Origin: Betaproteobacteria bacterium
GTDB lineage: Bacteria > Pseudomonadota > Gammaproteobacteria > Burkholderiales > Burkholderiaceae_C
Direction: 5' to 3'
Length of the DNA stretch: 5,639 bases
NCBI GenBank assembly: GCA_009918225.1
Contig: RGEP01000125.1
Coordinates: forward strand, 1 to 5,639
Translations under genes and position numbers: made by a program
In this document: positions 1 to 5,639 of the stretch, piece after piece
Numbering within the stretch: position 1 is the stretch's first letter
How the letters are laid out: the number at the start of each line of letters is the position of its first letter
Notes under the pieces: model-generated
The model's database searches: none
What the model was told of the DNA's origin: nothing
What the model saw: the letters and a program-made list of their open reading frames with translations, nothing else

Positions 1-1164
1 GGCGGTCGCCTGGTGGCCGGCCACAAGGACCTGCCGATGTCTTCCGAAGCGGGCGAGCCCCTGTACTTTGATGCGCAGATGCAAGCCCAAGCGGTTCGGG
101 TGGTGCGGCTGTCGGTGCCGAACTTTTCCAAGGCTGATGGTGAAGCCGCGGAGGTCTACATCGCCGAGACCCGCCTCAAACGCGAAGAAGTACGCCAAGA
201 CATTCAGCTGATGCTGATTCCGTCGGGCCTGCTGTTGTTGGTGACCGCCGCGGCCATCGTGGCGGCGGTGCGCGGAACCCTCGCTCCGGTGGAGGCCCTG
301 GCCAACCGATGGCTGGCGCAGTCGCACCAGGCCCTGGATGAAGTCGACCTGCGCCGCGTTCCGCGTGAGCTGCAGCCCCTGGCCACGGCCTTGAACCGCC
401 TGTTCGCCCGCCTGCGCGAGGTGCTGGCACGCGAGCGCCGCTTCACCGCCAACGCAGCCCATCAAATCCGCACGCCCCTGGCCGGTCTGCAACTGGGGCT
501 GGCCCGGGCGGCCGAGTCGCCTGACCTGGCCACCGCCCAAGAAACGATCCGGGAACTCAAGGCCACCACGCAACGGACGGCGCGGTTGGTGCAGCAGCTG
601 CTGGCCCTGAGCCGCCTGGAACCTGAGGCGACCGCGCGCCTGGCCTGGCGCACCGTGGACTTGCGCGATGTGGTGCGGGACGTCGGCCAAGCCTATGTGC
701 AAACGGCGCTGGATCGGCGGGTGCAATTCGAGCTGCTGCTGCCCGCCATGGCCATCCCTATTCGCGCCGAACCCGATCTGCTCAGCGAGTGCTTGGGCAA
801 CTTGGTGGACAACGCCCTGCGCTATGCATCTGAGGGTGGCGTGCTGCGCCTGGAGGTGGGTGCCGACCCGCAGCAGCCCTGGGTGCAGGTCGACGATGCA
901 GGCCCCGGCATTGAGGCGCATCTGCGCACGGCCATGCTCGAGCGCTTCGCCCGGGGTGGGTCTGGTGGGTCTGGTGGGTCTGGTGGGTCAGGGGGCTCCA
1001 GCGGGTCTGCGGGCTCCAGCGCCCCAGACGGCAGCGGCTTGGGCCTTTCGATCGCGCAGGACATCGCGCAGCTGCACGGCAGCGCGCTGGACCTGGGACG
1101 CTCCGATTTAGGCGGCTTGCGGGTGCGCCTGGCCTTCGCTGCGGTCCAGACGATTCAAGCCTAA
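1..1164 (+). CDS. Sensor histidine kinase, TctE-like, 5'-truncated by window edge
   Basis: Inner-membrane two-component sensor kinase that should autophosphorylate on a histidine and pass the phosphate to a response regulator. The frame is open from position 1, so the start and probably some 80-90 residues lie outside the window (my estimate from TctE-like kinases of about 460 aa). Seen in order: the end of a periplasmic sensor region resembling the 2CSK_N domain of TctE-like kinases; one membrane helix (about 208-270); a HAMP-like linker (about 271-435); the H-box AAHQIRTPL with the phospho-accepting His at 460-462; the N-box GNLVDNALRYA with Asn at 811-813; the G1 box DDAGPGIE at 892-915; an F-box-like LERFARG; and the G2 box GSGLGLS from 1030. 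All motifs needed for activity are present. The oddity is a Gly/Ser-rich tract of about 21 residues between the F and G2 boxes, in the ATP lid. The ligand is unknown; tricarboxylate sensing as in TctE is possible but unsupported here. The family call is firm, the subfamily call moderate. Confidence 0.93.
   Translation, partial: GGRLVAGHKDLPMSSEAGEPLYFDAQMQAQAVRVVRLSVPNFSKADGEAAEVYIAETRLKREEVRQDIQLMLIPSGLLLLVTAAAIVAAVRGTLAPVEALANRWLAQSHQALDEVDLRRVPRELQPLATALNRLFARLREVLARERRFTANAAHQIRTPLAGLQLGLARAAESPDLATAQETIRELKATTQRTARLVQQLLALSRLEPEATARLAWRTVDLRDVVRDVGQAYVQTALDRRVQFELLLPAMAIPIRAEPDLLSECLGNLVDNALRYASEGGVLRLEVGADPQQPWVQVDDAGPGIEAHLRTAMLERFARGGSGGSGGSGGSGGSSGSAGSSAPDGSGLGLSIAQDIAQLHGSALDLGRSDLGGLRVRLAFAAVQTIQA
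955..1017 (+). repeat. 9-bp in-frame tandem repeat encoding Gly-Gly-Ser units in the kinase ATP lid
   Basis: Seven 9-bp units start at 955. The first three are identical (GGTGGGTCT), the fourth differs only in its last base (GGTGGGTCA), and the last three are degenerate (GGGGGCTCC, AGCGGGTCT, GCGGGCTCC). The encoded tripeptides are GGS five times, then SGS and AGS. Because the unit length is a multiple of three, gain or loss of copies changes lid length without breaking the frame. The near-identical first copies at DNA level point to recent expansion by slippage rather than long-term selection for the peptide alone. Confidence 0.9.
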
Positions 1165-1167
1165 GGT

Positions 1168-1203
1168 CGGCTCAAGCGGCTCAAGCCGTTCAGGCCGTTC
1201 AGA
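1168..1203. repeat. 9-bp tandem repeats in the kinase/rep convergent gap
   Basis: Four 9-bp units: CGGCTCAAG twice (1168-1185), then CCGTTCAGG and CCGTTCAGA (1186-1203). Read on the minus strand they carry a TGA every 9 nt, and the first of these is the stop codon of rep. The middle contains a short inverted repeat, CGGC-TCAA-GCCG at 1177-1188. That is a four-base-pair stem with a four-base loop and no following T-run, so it is at best a weak hairpin and not a convincing terminator. Confidence 0.75.
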
Positions 1204-3292
1204 CCTGAGGGCGCGCCGCGGCAGCTGCAGCGGCGGCCGCTGACTTGGCCGCCAGTTCATCGCGCAGGCGGCGCAGCTTCTCGCGCGGGTCTTCACGGTT
1301 GGGCGTCTCGTGCAGCTTCATTTCGGCAATGAAGCGGCTGGGGATGGCCGCCACCTGTTCACGGCCGCGCTTGCGCCGGCGCAGGGTGCTCACCGCCAGC
1401 GTTTGCCGCGCCCGGGTGATGCCCACGTACATGAGGCGCCGCTCTTCCTCCAAGCGCTGCGGGGTCATCTCATCGTCCTCGCTCTTGAAGGGCAAGAGGC
1501 CTTCATTGACACCGGCCAAGACCACGTGGGGCCACTCCAAGCCCTTGGCTGCGTGCAGCGTCGACAAGGTCACCACGTCCTGCTCATCGCCACGCTCGGC
1601 CAGGCTGATGATCACGCTGATGGTCTGCGCCACCTCCAGCACCGTGCGCTTGGGCGTCTCGGTGCTCAGGCCCCCCAGGTTGTCGATTTCACCGCCACAG
1701 CGCTTGCCGATCCAGTCGACAAAGTCCAGCACATTGGACCAGCGCGCAGCGGCCAGCTTCTCGTTGTCTTCACCGTCGAAGAGGTGCTGTTCGTAGCCGA
1801 TCTCGCGCAGCCAATCCATCAACAAGGCCTTGGCGTCTTCGGCCCCCGAGGTCTGCCCGGCCTTGTAGGCCAGGTCGTTCACATAGCGGCCAAACTCCAG
1901 CAGCGAGCCCTGGGCCTTGGCGGCCATGGCCGTGCCCAGGCTGGGCGCGAACACCGACTCGAACAGGCTCTTCTTCCATGCCGCACCAAACTCCCCGAGC
2001 TTGCCCAGGGTCTGATGGCCGATGCCGCGCTTGGGGGTGGTGATGGCCCGCAGAAATGCCGGATCGTCATCCTGGTTCACCAAGAGCCGCAGCCAGGCGC
2101 ACAGGTCCTTGATTTCGGCACGGTCGAAAAAACTCTGGCCGCCCGACACCTTGTAAGGAATCTGCGCAGCGCGCAACTTCTGCTCAAACACCTTGGCCTG
2201 GTGGTTGGCCCGGTAGAGGATGGCGAAGTCCGACAACTTGATGGACGGGCCCCCATTGCCGCGTATCGACTGGATGAAGGCCACGGCCCGCTCGGCCTCG
2301 TGTTCCTCGCCATCGCACTCCACCAAGCGGACCGGCTCGCCCTCGCCGAGTTCGCTCCACAGCTTCTTCTCGAACAGTTTGGGGTTGGCCGAAATCACCT
2401 GGTTGGCCGCGCGCAAGATGGCGGCCGTGGAGCGATAGTTTTGTTCCAGGGCGATCACGCGCAGCTGCGGGAAGTCCTGGGGCAGTCGCTTGAGGTTGTC
2501 GATGGTGGCGCCGCGCCAGCCATAGATGCTTTGGTCGTCATCGCCCACGGCCGTGAAGCGCGCCGCGCGGCGCGGATCGGGGTGCGACACCAACTGCTTC
2601 ATCAACTCATACTGCACCGCATTGGTGTCTTGGTATTCGTCCACCAGCACATGGTGGAAGCGCTCCTGCCATTTCAGCCGCACCGCTTCTTCGCGTTGCA
2701 ACAGGCGCAAGGGCAGCCCAATCAGGTCATCAAAGTCCACCGCTTGATAGGCCAGCAGGCGCTCCTCGTAGCGGCGCATCACCTGGGCGGCCACCCGTTC
2801 GTTGTCGTTCTGGGCCACAGCGGCTGCGCCCTCGGCGTTCAGGCCCTGGTTCTTCCACAGGCTGATGGTCCATTGCCACTGGCGAGCCAGCTTGGCGTCG
2901 GTGGTGGCGCCGGCATCGCGCAGCAGGCTCAAGACATCGTCGCTGTCCAAGATGCTGAAGGCGGTTTTGAGGCCCAAGGCCGCGCCGTCTTCCCGCAGCA
3001 GCCGAACCCCCAAGCTGTGGAAGGTGCTGATCACGAGTTGACCCGCCGCCCGTGGCCCCACCAGCGCCTTGGCCCGCTCGCGCATCTCTTGCGCAGCCTT
3101 GTTGGTGAAGGTGATGGCGGCCAACTGGCCGGGCTCCAAACCGGTTTGCAGCAGCCGGGCCAATTTGTGGGTGATCACCCGTGTCTTGCCCGATCCTGCA
3201 CCGGCCACCACCAAGCAGGGGCCATCGAGGTGGTGCACCGCCTGAAGCTGCGCAGGGTTCAATCCGACCGGGGGGGCTGAAGCAGAGGACAT
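1199..3292 (-). CDS. rep: ATP-dependent DNA helicase Rep (UvrD/Rep superfamily 1A)
   Basis: A 3'-5' DNA translocase and helicase. In E. coli, Rep removes protein roadblocks and helps restart stalled replication forks. The 697-aa protein is complete and close to E. coli Rep in length (about 670 aa) and sequence. Motifs seen: Q motif LNPAQLQAV (residues 11-19); Walker A AGAGSGKT (30-37); motif Ia TFTNKAAQEM (61-70); Walker B LVDEYQDT (216-223); motif III VGDDDQSIYGWRGA (249-262); motif IV LEQNYRS (282-288); motif V TLSTLHAAKGLEWPHVVL (575-592); motif VI EERRLMYVGITRARQ (616-630). Residues about 371-540 form the 2B region, with Rep-like KVSGGQSFFDRAEIKDL. The match through 1B and 2B favours Rep over UvrD or PcrA. 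The ATG at 3292-3290 has an AAGGA Shine-Dalgarno four bases upstream, and the first motif begins at residue 11 as in E. coli Rep. The tail (about 681-697) is alanine-rich and differs from E. coli Rep. It converges on the kinase gene and diverges from phoD. Confidence 0.96.
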   Translation of the reverse strand: MSSASAPPVGLNPAQLQAVHHLDGPCLVVAGAGSGKTRVITHKLARLLQTGLEPGQLAAITFTNKAAQEMRERAKALVGPRAAGQLVISTFHSLGVRLLREDGAALGLKTAFSILDSDDVLSLLRDAGATTDAKLARQWQWTISLWKNQGLNAEGAAAVAQNDNERVAAQVMRRYEERLLAYQAVDFDDLIGLPLRLLQREEAVRLKWQERFHHVLVDEYQDTNAVQYELMKQLVSHPDPRRAARFTAVGDDDQSIYGWRGATIDNLKRLPQDFPQLRVIALEQNYRSTAAILRAANQVISANPKLFEKKLWSELGEGEPVRLVECDGEEHEAERAVAFIQSIRGNGGPSIKLSDFAILYRANHQAKVFEQKLRAAQIPYKVSGGQSFFDRAEIKDLCAWLRLLVNQDDDPAFLRAITTPKRGIGHQTLGKLGEFGAAWKKSLFESVFAPSLGTAMAAKAQGSLLEFGRYVNDLAYKAGQTSGAEDAKALLMDWLREIGYEQHLFDGEDNEKLAAARWSNVLDFVDWIGKRCGGEIDNLGGLSTETPKRTVLEVAQTISVIISLAERGDEQDVVTLSTLHAAKGLEWPHVVLAGVNEGLLPFKSEDDEMTPQRLEEERRLMYVGITRARQTLAVSTLRRRKRGREQVAAIPSRFIAEMKLHETPNREDPREKLRRLRDELAAKSAAAAAAAAARPQV

Positions 3293-3294
3293 GT

Positions 3295-3301
3295 CTTCCT
3301 T
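3295..3301 (-). promoter_or_regulatory. Ribosome binding site of rep
   Basis: AAGGAAG on the minus strand, with its AAGGA core four bases before the ATG at 3292-3290. The spacing is slightly short but usable, and it supports this ATG as the rep start. Confidence 0.65.
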
Positions 3302-3316
3302 GAACGAGGGCGGCGG

Positions 3317-3322
3317 ATCATA
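3317..3322 (-). promoter_or_regulatory. Candidate -10 box for rep
   Basis: TATGAT on the minus strand, five of six bases of the sigma-70 -10 consensus. It would put the transcript start near 3310, leaving a leader of about 17 nt that just accommodates the rep ribosome binding site. No good -35 hexamer lies 16-18 bp upstream, so this is a tentative call. Confidence 0.3.
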
Positions 3323-3378
3323 GCCAAGCAGGCCGGCTTGGATGGGCTGACCGCTCGTGTTACAACCGCCCCACCTCC

Positions 3379-3465
3379 ATGAAGCGCCGACACCTGCTCT
3401 TCACCGGTCCCGCTTGGTGCGCAGCCGCCGCTGGCTTTCCGGCGTTCGTGCGGCATGCCCGAGCG
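3379..3465 (+). other. Predicted Tat signal peptide of PhoD
   Basis: Residues 1-29. The n-region is KRRHLLF with paired arginines at 3-4, followed by an alanine-rich moderately hydrophobic h-region and the AxA-type motif ARA before Asp30. Export folded through Tat fits a metalloenzyme loaded with cofactor in the cytoplasm, as known for B. subtilis PhoD. The motif lacks the preferred Phe two positions after the arginine pair and has Leu instead, which is tolerated. Confidence 0.75.
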
Positions 3466-4923
3466 GACAACGAACCGCGCTTCGCACTGGGCGTGGCCAG
3501 TGGCGAACCCACGCCCAAGGGCATGGTCTTGTGGACACGCCTAACAGGCCCGGAGCTCGAAGCCACCGACCCCGTGCCCGTGGCCTGGGAAGTGGCCGAA
3601 GACGAGGGCTTCAGCCGCGTGGTGGCGCGGGGCACCGAGCAAGCCGAAGCCGCCTGGGGCCACAGCGTGCACGCTGAGCCCGGCGGTCTTCAGAGCGGCC
3701 GCTCCTACTGGTACCGGTTCACCGCCTTGGGCCAGCGCAGCGCCGTCGGCCGCACCCGCACCGCGCCCGCCCCCGATGCGGCGGCCACCCTGCGGCTGAT
3801 CATCGCCAGCTGCCAGCGTTACGACATGGGCTACTACGCGGCCTGGCGTCACGCTGCGGCCTGGCAGCCTGACCTCATCCTCTTCCTGGGCGACTACATC
3901 TACGAGACCGCCAGCCCAGCCAGCGGGCGCGTGCGCCGCCATGCCGGTGGGCTGGTGAGGACCCTGGAGGACTACCGGGCGCGCTATGCCCAGTACAAGA
4001 GCGACCCCGATTTGCAGGCCGCCCATGCCTGCGCACCGTGGATGCCCATCTGGGACGACCATGAGGTGGACAACGACTACGCGGCCTTGCAGGGGCAAAA
4101 CCTGCAGCCCGACTTCGCGGCCCAACGCCGTGCGGCCTATCAGGCCTACTGGGAACACATGCCCCTGCCCCATCGGCTTCGGCCCGACCTGCAGGCGCCG
4201 GGCGGCGCACTGGCCCTGTACCGCCGGGCGGACTGGGGACGCTTGGCCCGCTTGCACCTCTTGGACGATCGGCAGTACCGCGATCCACAGGTGTGCCCGC
4301 GCGCGGGCCGGGGCGGCAGCAACACGGTGGCGCGGCGCGACTGCCCCGAATTGGATCTCCCCACGCGCAGCCTGCTGGGGGCCGAGCAAGAACACTGGTT
4401 GGCGCAAGGCTGGGACCTGGAACGCCGCTGGAACCTGCTGGCCCAACAGACGCTGATGGGCCGCTGGAGTTGGAGCGACCCGCAGGGCCCGGCCCGCGGC
4501 ACCTACTGGACCGATGGCTGGGATGGCTATCCGCAAGCGCGCCAACGGCTGCTGCAAAGCCTGGTGGACCGGCGCATTGCCAATGCCGTGGTGCTCGGGG
4601 GTGATGTGCACGGCAACTATGTGGGCGACCTGCTGCTCGACCACGACAGCCTGTGGTCGCGCGTGGTGGCCAGCGAGTTCTGCGGCACCTCGATCACCAG
4701 CACCAACCGCTCGCCCGAACGGGTGGTGGCCGCCCACCGACACAACCCGCACATGCGCCACGCCCGTGCCGACGAGCGCGGCTTCATCGCCTTTGACATC
4801 AGCGAGCAGGCGCTGCGCGCCGAACTCGTGGTGGTGGACCAGATTGAAGACGTGCGCAGCGGCGCACGGGTGGCCGCACGCTACGCGGTCGACCCCCGCA
4901 AGCCCGGCATTCAGACCGGCTGA
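3379..4923 (+). CDS. phoD: PhoD-family alkaline phosphatase/phosphodiesterase, Tat-exported
   Basis: Predicted secreted metallo-phosphoesterase that releases phosphate from phosphomonoesters and diesters outside the cytoplasm. In Bacillus subtilis PhoD the active site uses iron and calcium. The protein has 514 aa. It begins MKRRHLLF, a twin-arginine motif, followed by a hydrophobic stretch and an ARA-D cleavage-like site near residue 29. The PhoD N-terminal domain (about 34-130) starts FALGVASGEPTPKGMVLWTR. The metallophosphatase domain shows ASCQRYD (Cys145), FLGDYIYE (Asp172), WDDHEVDND (225-232) and LGGDVHGNYVGD (Asp409, His411), all conserved family positions likely to bind metal. The ATG at 3379 is the only possible start: the frame holds no ATG, GTG or TTG back to a stop at 3301. 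No Shine-Dalgarno is seen before it. It diverges from rep and converges on the sppA remnant, with no operon partner here. Pho-regulon control is plausible for the family, but I found no convincing Pho box. Confidence 0.95.
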   Translation: MKRRHLLFTGPAWCAAAAGFPAFVRHARADNEPRFALGVASGEPTPKGMVLWTRLTGPELEATDPVPVAWEVAEDEGFSRVVARGTEQAEAAWGHSVHAEPGGLQSGRSYWYRFTALGQRSAVGRTRTAPAPDAAATLRLIIASCQRYDMGYYAAWRHAAAWQPDLILFLGDYIYETASPASGRVRRHAGGLVRTLEDYRARYAQYKSDPDLQAAHACAPWMPIWDDHEVDNDYAALQGQNLQPDFAAQRRAAYQAYWEHMPLPHRLRPDLQAPGGALALYRRADWGRLARLHLLDDRQYRDPQVCPRAGRGGSNTVARRDCPELDLPTRSLLGAEQEHWLAQGWDLERRWNLLAQQTLMGRWSWSDPQGPARGTYWTDGWDGYPQARQRLLQSLVDRRIANAVVLGGDVHGNYVGDLLLDHDSLWSRVVASEFCGTSITSTNRSPERVVAAHRHNPHMRHARADERGFIAFDISEQALRAELVVVDQIEDVRSGARVAARYAVDPRKPGIQTG

Positions 4924-4933
4924 GACGGCCCGC

Positions 4934-5639
4934 TCAGCGCTCGCTGCCGCAGAAGCAATGAACCACAGCCGCAAAGGGCTGCCGGGCCTGCACCACGTCT
5001 CTGAGCCAGACCAGGTCGCCGGTCACGCCGGTGGCGCCCAGCCAGGGCACCGCAGCTGCAGCCTCGGCCGCTGATGGCCAAGCGGCTGGTGCATCGGCGT
5101 CGGCAGCCCAGCCCATCGCCTGGGCCAGGTTCAGCAAGGCCTGCGCGTGGGCATGGCCTACACCCAGTCGCTGCAGCACCTTGGCCAAAGGCCCTGGTGG
5201 GCAGGATGCCAAACACACCGATCGACCCTGTGATGGTGGAGGGCTCGGCGATCACCTCGTCGGCGGCCATGGCGATCCAATAGCCCCCCGAGGCGGCCAC
5301 ATCGCCCATGGACACCACCACCGGCTTGCCCGCGGCTCGCGTGAGCTCGAGCTCACGGCGGATCTGCTCGGATGCAAAGGCGCTGCCACCGGGCGAATTG
5401 ACCCGCAGCACCAGGGCCTTGACCTTGTCGTCCTCGCGGGCCTTGCGGATCAAGGCCGAGGTGCTGTCGCCGCCCACCCGGCCCGCCGGTGCCTGGCCCT
5501 CGCCGATCTCGCCTTCGGCCACCACGATGGCCACCGGTGCATCGGCCGGGCGGTCCGGCACTTGGCGCAGGTACTGCGCCAGGTTCACCTGGCGGAAGGT
5601 CTTCTTCTCCTCGTCCGCCGCGCCCGCGTCCATCAGGGC
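4934..5639 (-). pseudogene. sppA: sppA, signal peptide peptidase: 3' part with internal deletion and frame change
   Basis: SppA is an inner-membrane serine protease that digests signal peptides left after secretion. In E. coli it uses a Ser/Lys dyad, with the lysine in the N-terminal half and the serine in the C-terminal half. The gene enters from the right edge; the ATG at 5633 is internal. From 5639 to about 5196 the frame reads as the C-terminal protease domain: VGGDSTSALIRKAREDD, LVLRVNSPGGSAFASE, then MGDVAASGGYWIA with the catalytic Ser at 5291-5289, and TGSIGVFGILPT. After this it runs into unrelated arginine/cysteine-rich sequence and would end at 4911, inside the 3' end of phoD. From about 5197 another minus frame gives PGPLAKVLQRLGVG and ends QARQPFAAVVHCFCGSER at 4934, which resembles the SppA C-terminus (E. 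coli ends in an analogous AFCLTC segment). Compared from memory with E. coli SppA, about 100 residues are missing between the two parts, including the conserved VWTGQDAKANGLVDSLG segment. This indicates a deletion of roughly 0.3 kb, real or from misassembly. The lysine-bearing half is outside the window. Confidence 0.82.
5190..5200 (-). other. Deletion/frame junction within sppA
   Basis: Approximate breakpoint. On the minus strand, GILPT in the upstream frame ends at 5196, and the downstream frame picks up with PGPLAK from 5197. The two frames are offset by one base here. The exact joint cannot be placed without an intact homologue, because the overlapping bases (CCCACCAGGGCC) can be read in both frames. 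Confidence 0.6.

Larger units (their letters stand above)
3293..3378. promoter_or_regulatory. Divergent rep/phoD intergenic promoter region
   Basis: These 86 bp separate the start codons of rep (minus) and phoD (plus) and must hold or adjoin the promoters of both, unless a longer transcript enters from elsewhere. On the plus strand, TTGGAT (3338-3343) and TACAAC (3361-3366) are 17 bp apart, giving 3/6 and 4/6 matches to sigma-70 boxes. This is weak, but if real it would place the phoD transcript start only a few bases before its ATG. No good operator palindrome is visible. Confidence 0.5.

Noticed and set aside
1177..1188. Bidirectional terminator between the kinase and rep
   Set aside because: The inverted repeat has only four clear base pairs and no T-run on either strand, so it is not supportable as an intrinsic terminator.
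1210..1240. Cloning-vector-like junction suggested by adjacent AscI-like and NotI-like sites
   Set aside because: Both octamers fall inside the alanine-rich rep coding tail and are expected often in GC-rich alanine codons. No vector sequence adjoins them.
1310..3280. A 656-codon open frame antisense to rep on the plus strand
   Set aside because: It is exactly codon-aligned with rep, so it only means rep uses no TTA, CTA or TCA codon across that stretch, as expected with GC-biased codon use. Its translation shows no recognisable domain, whereas rep carries every SF1 helicase motif.
3347..3363. Pho box upstream of phoD
   Set aside because: CTGACCG and GTGTTAC resemble the two half-sites only partially (about 9 of 14 positions) and are spaced 3 rather than 4 bp, which is too weak to call.
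4935..4946. Terminator hairpin between phoD and sppA
   Set aside because: CAGCG-CT-CGCTG is a short inverted repeat without a T-tract. It overlaps the last codons of sppA and is likely chance in GC-rich sequence.
3541..4974. A 477-codon open frame on the minus strand opposite phoD
   Set aside because: It too is codon-aligned with phoD and explained by the same codon bias. The plus-strand PhoD motifs and signal peptide identify the real gene.
5180..5210. Programmed ribosomal frameshift joining the two sppA frames
   Set aside because: No slippery heptamer or downstream pseudoknot is evident, and a frameshift would not restore the roughly 100 missing residues of the protease domain.

Overview
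This high-GC window has G/C-rich third codon positions. Its gene content (a TctE-type sensor kinase, Rep helicase, Tat-exported PhoD and a long-form SppA) fits a betaproteobacterium, most likely Burkholderiales of the Comamonadaceae or a neighbouring group. That placement is inferred from protein style; no rRNA or other taxonomic marker is present.

Layout. (1) Positions 1-1164, plus strand: 3' part of a sensor histidine kinase whose start lies left of the window. Its ATP-lid carries a Gly/Gly/Ser tract built from 9-bp DNA repeats. (2) Positions 1165-1198: a 34-bp convergent gap filled with another set of 9-bp repeats, which places four TGA codons in the frame of the next gene. (3) Positions 3292-1199, minus strand: a complete Rep-type superfamily 1 DNA helicase of 697 aa with an alanine-rich tail. 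(4) Positions 3293-3378: an 86-bp divergent promoter region. (5) Positions 3379-4923, plus strand: a complete PhoD-type alkaline phosphatase/phosphodiesterase with a twin-arginine signal peptide. (6) Positions 5639-4934, minus strand: the 3' part of sppA (signal peptide peptidase). It is broken by an apparent internal deletion of roughly 0.3 kb with a frame change near 5190-5200, so the catalytic-serine segment and the true C-terminal tail are in different frames.

The genes do not form one operon. The kinase and rep converge, rep and phoD diverge, and phoD and sppA converge. The kinase was probably co-transcribed with a response regulator upstream of the window, as is usual for TctDE-like pairs. 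I see no RNA gene, CRISPR array, insertion sequence or phage module, and no convincing undescribed system. The points most worth a second look are the sppA deletion, the repeat-encoded Gly-Ser insert in the kinase lid, and the 9-bp repeat with serial stop codons at the end of rep.
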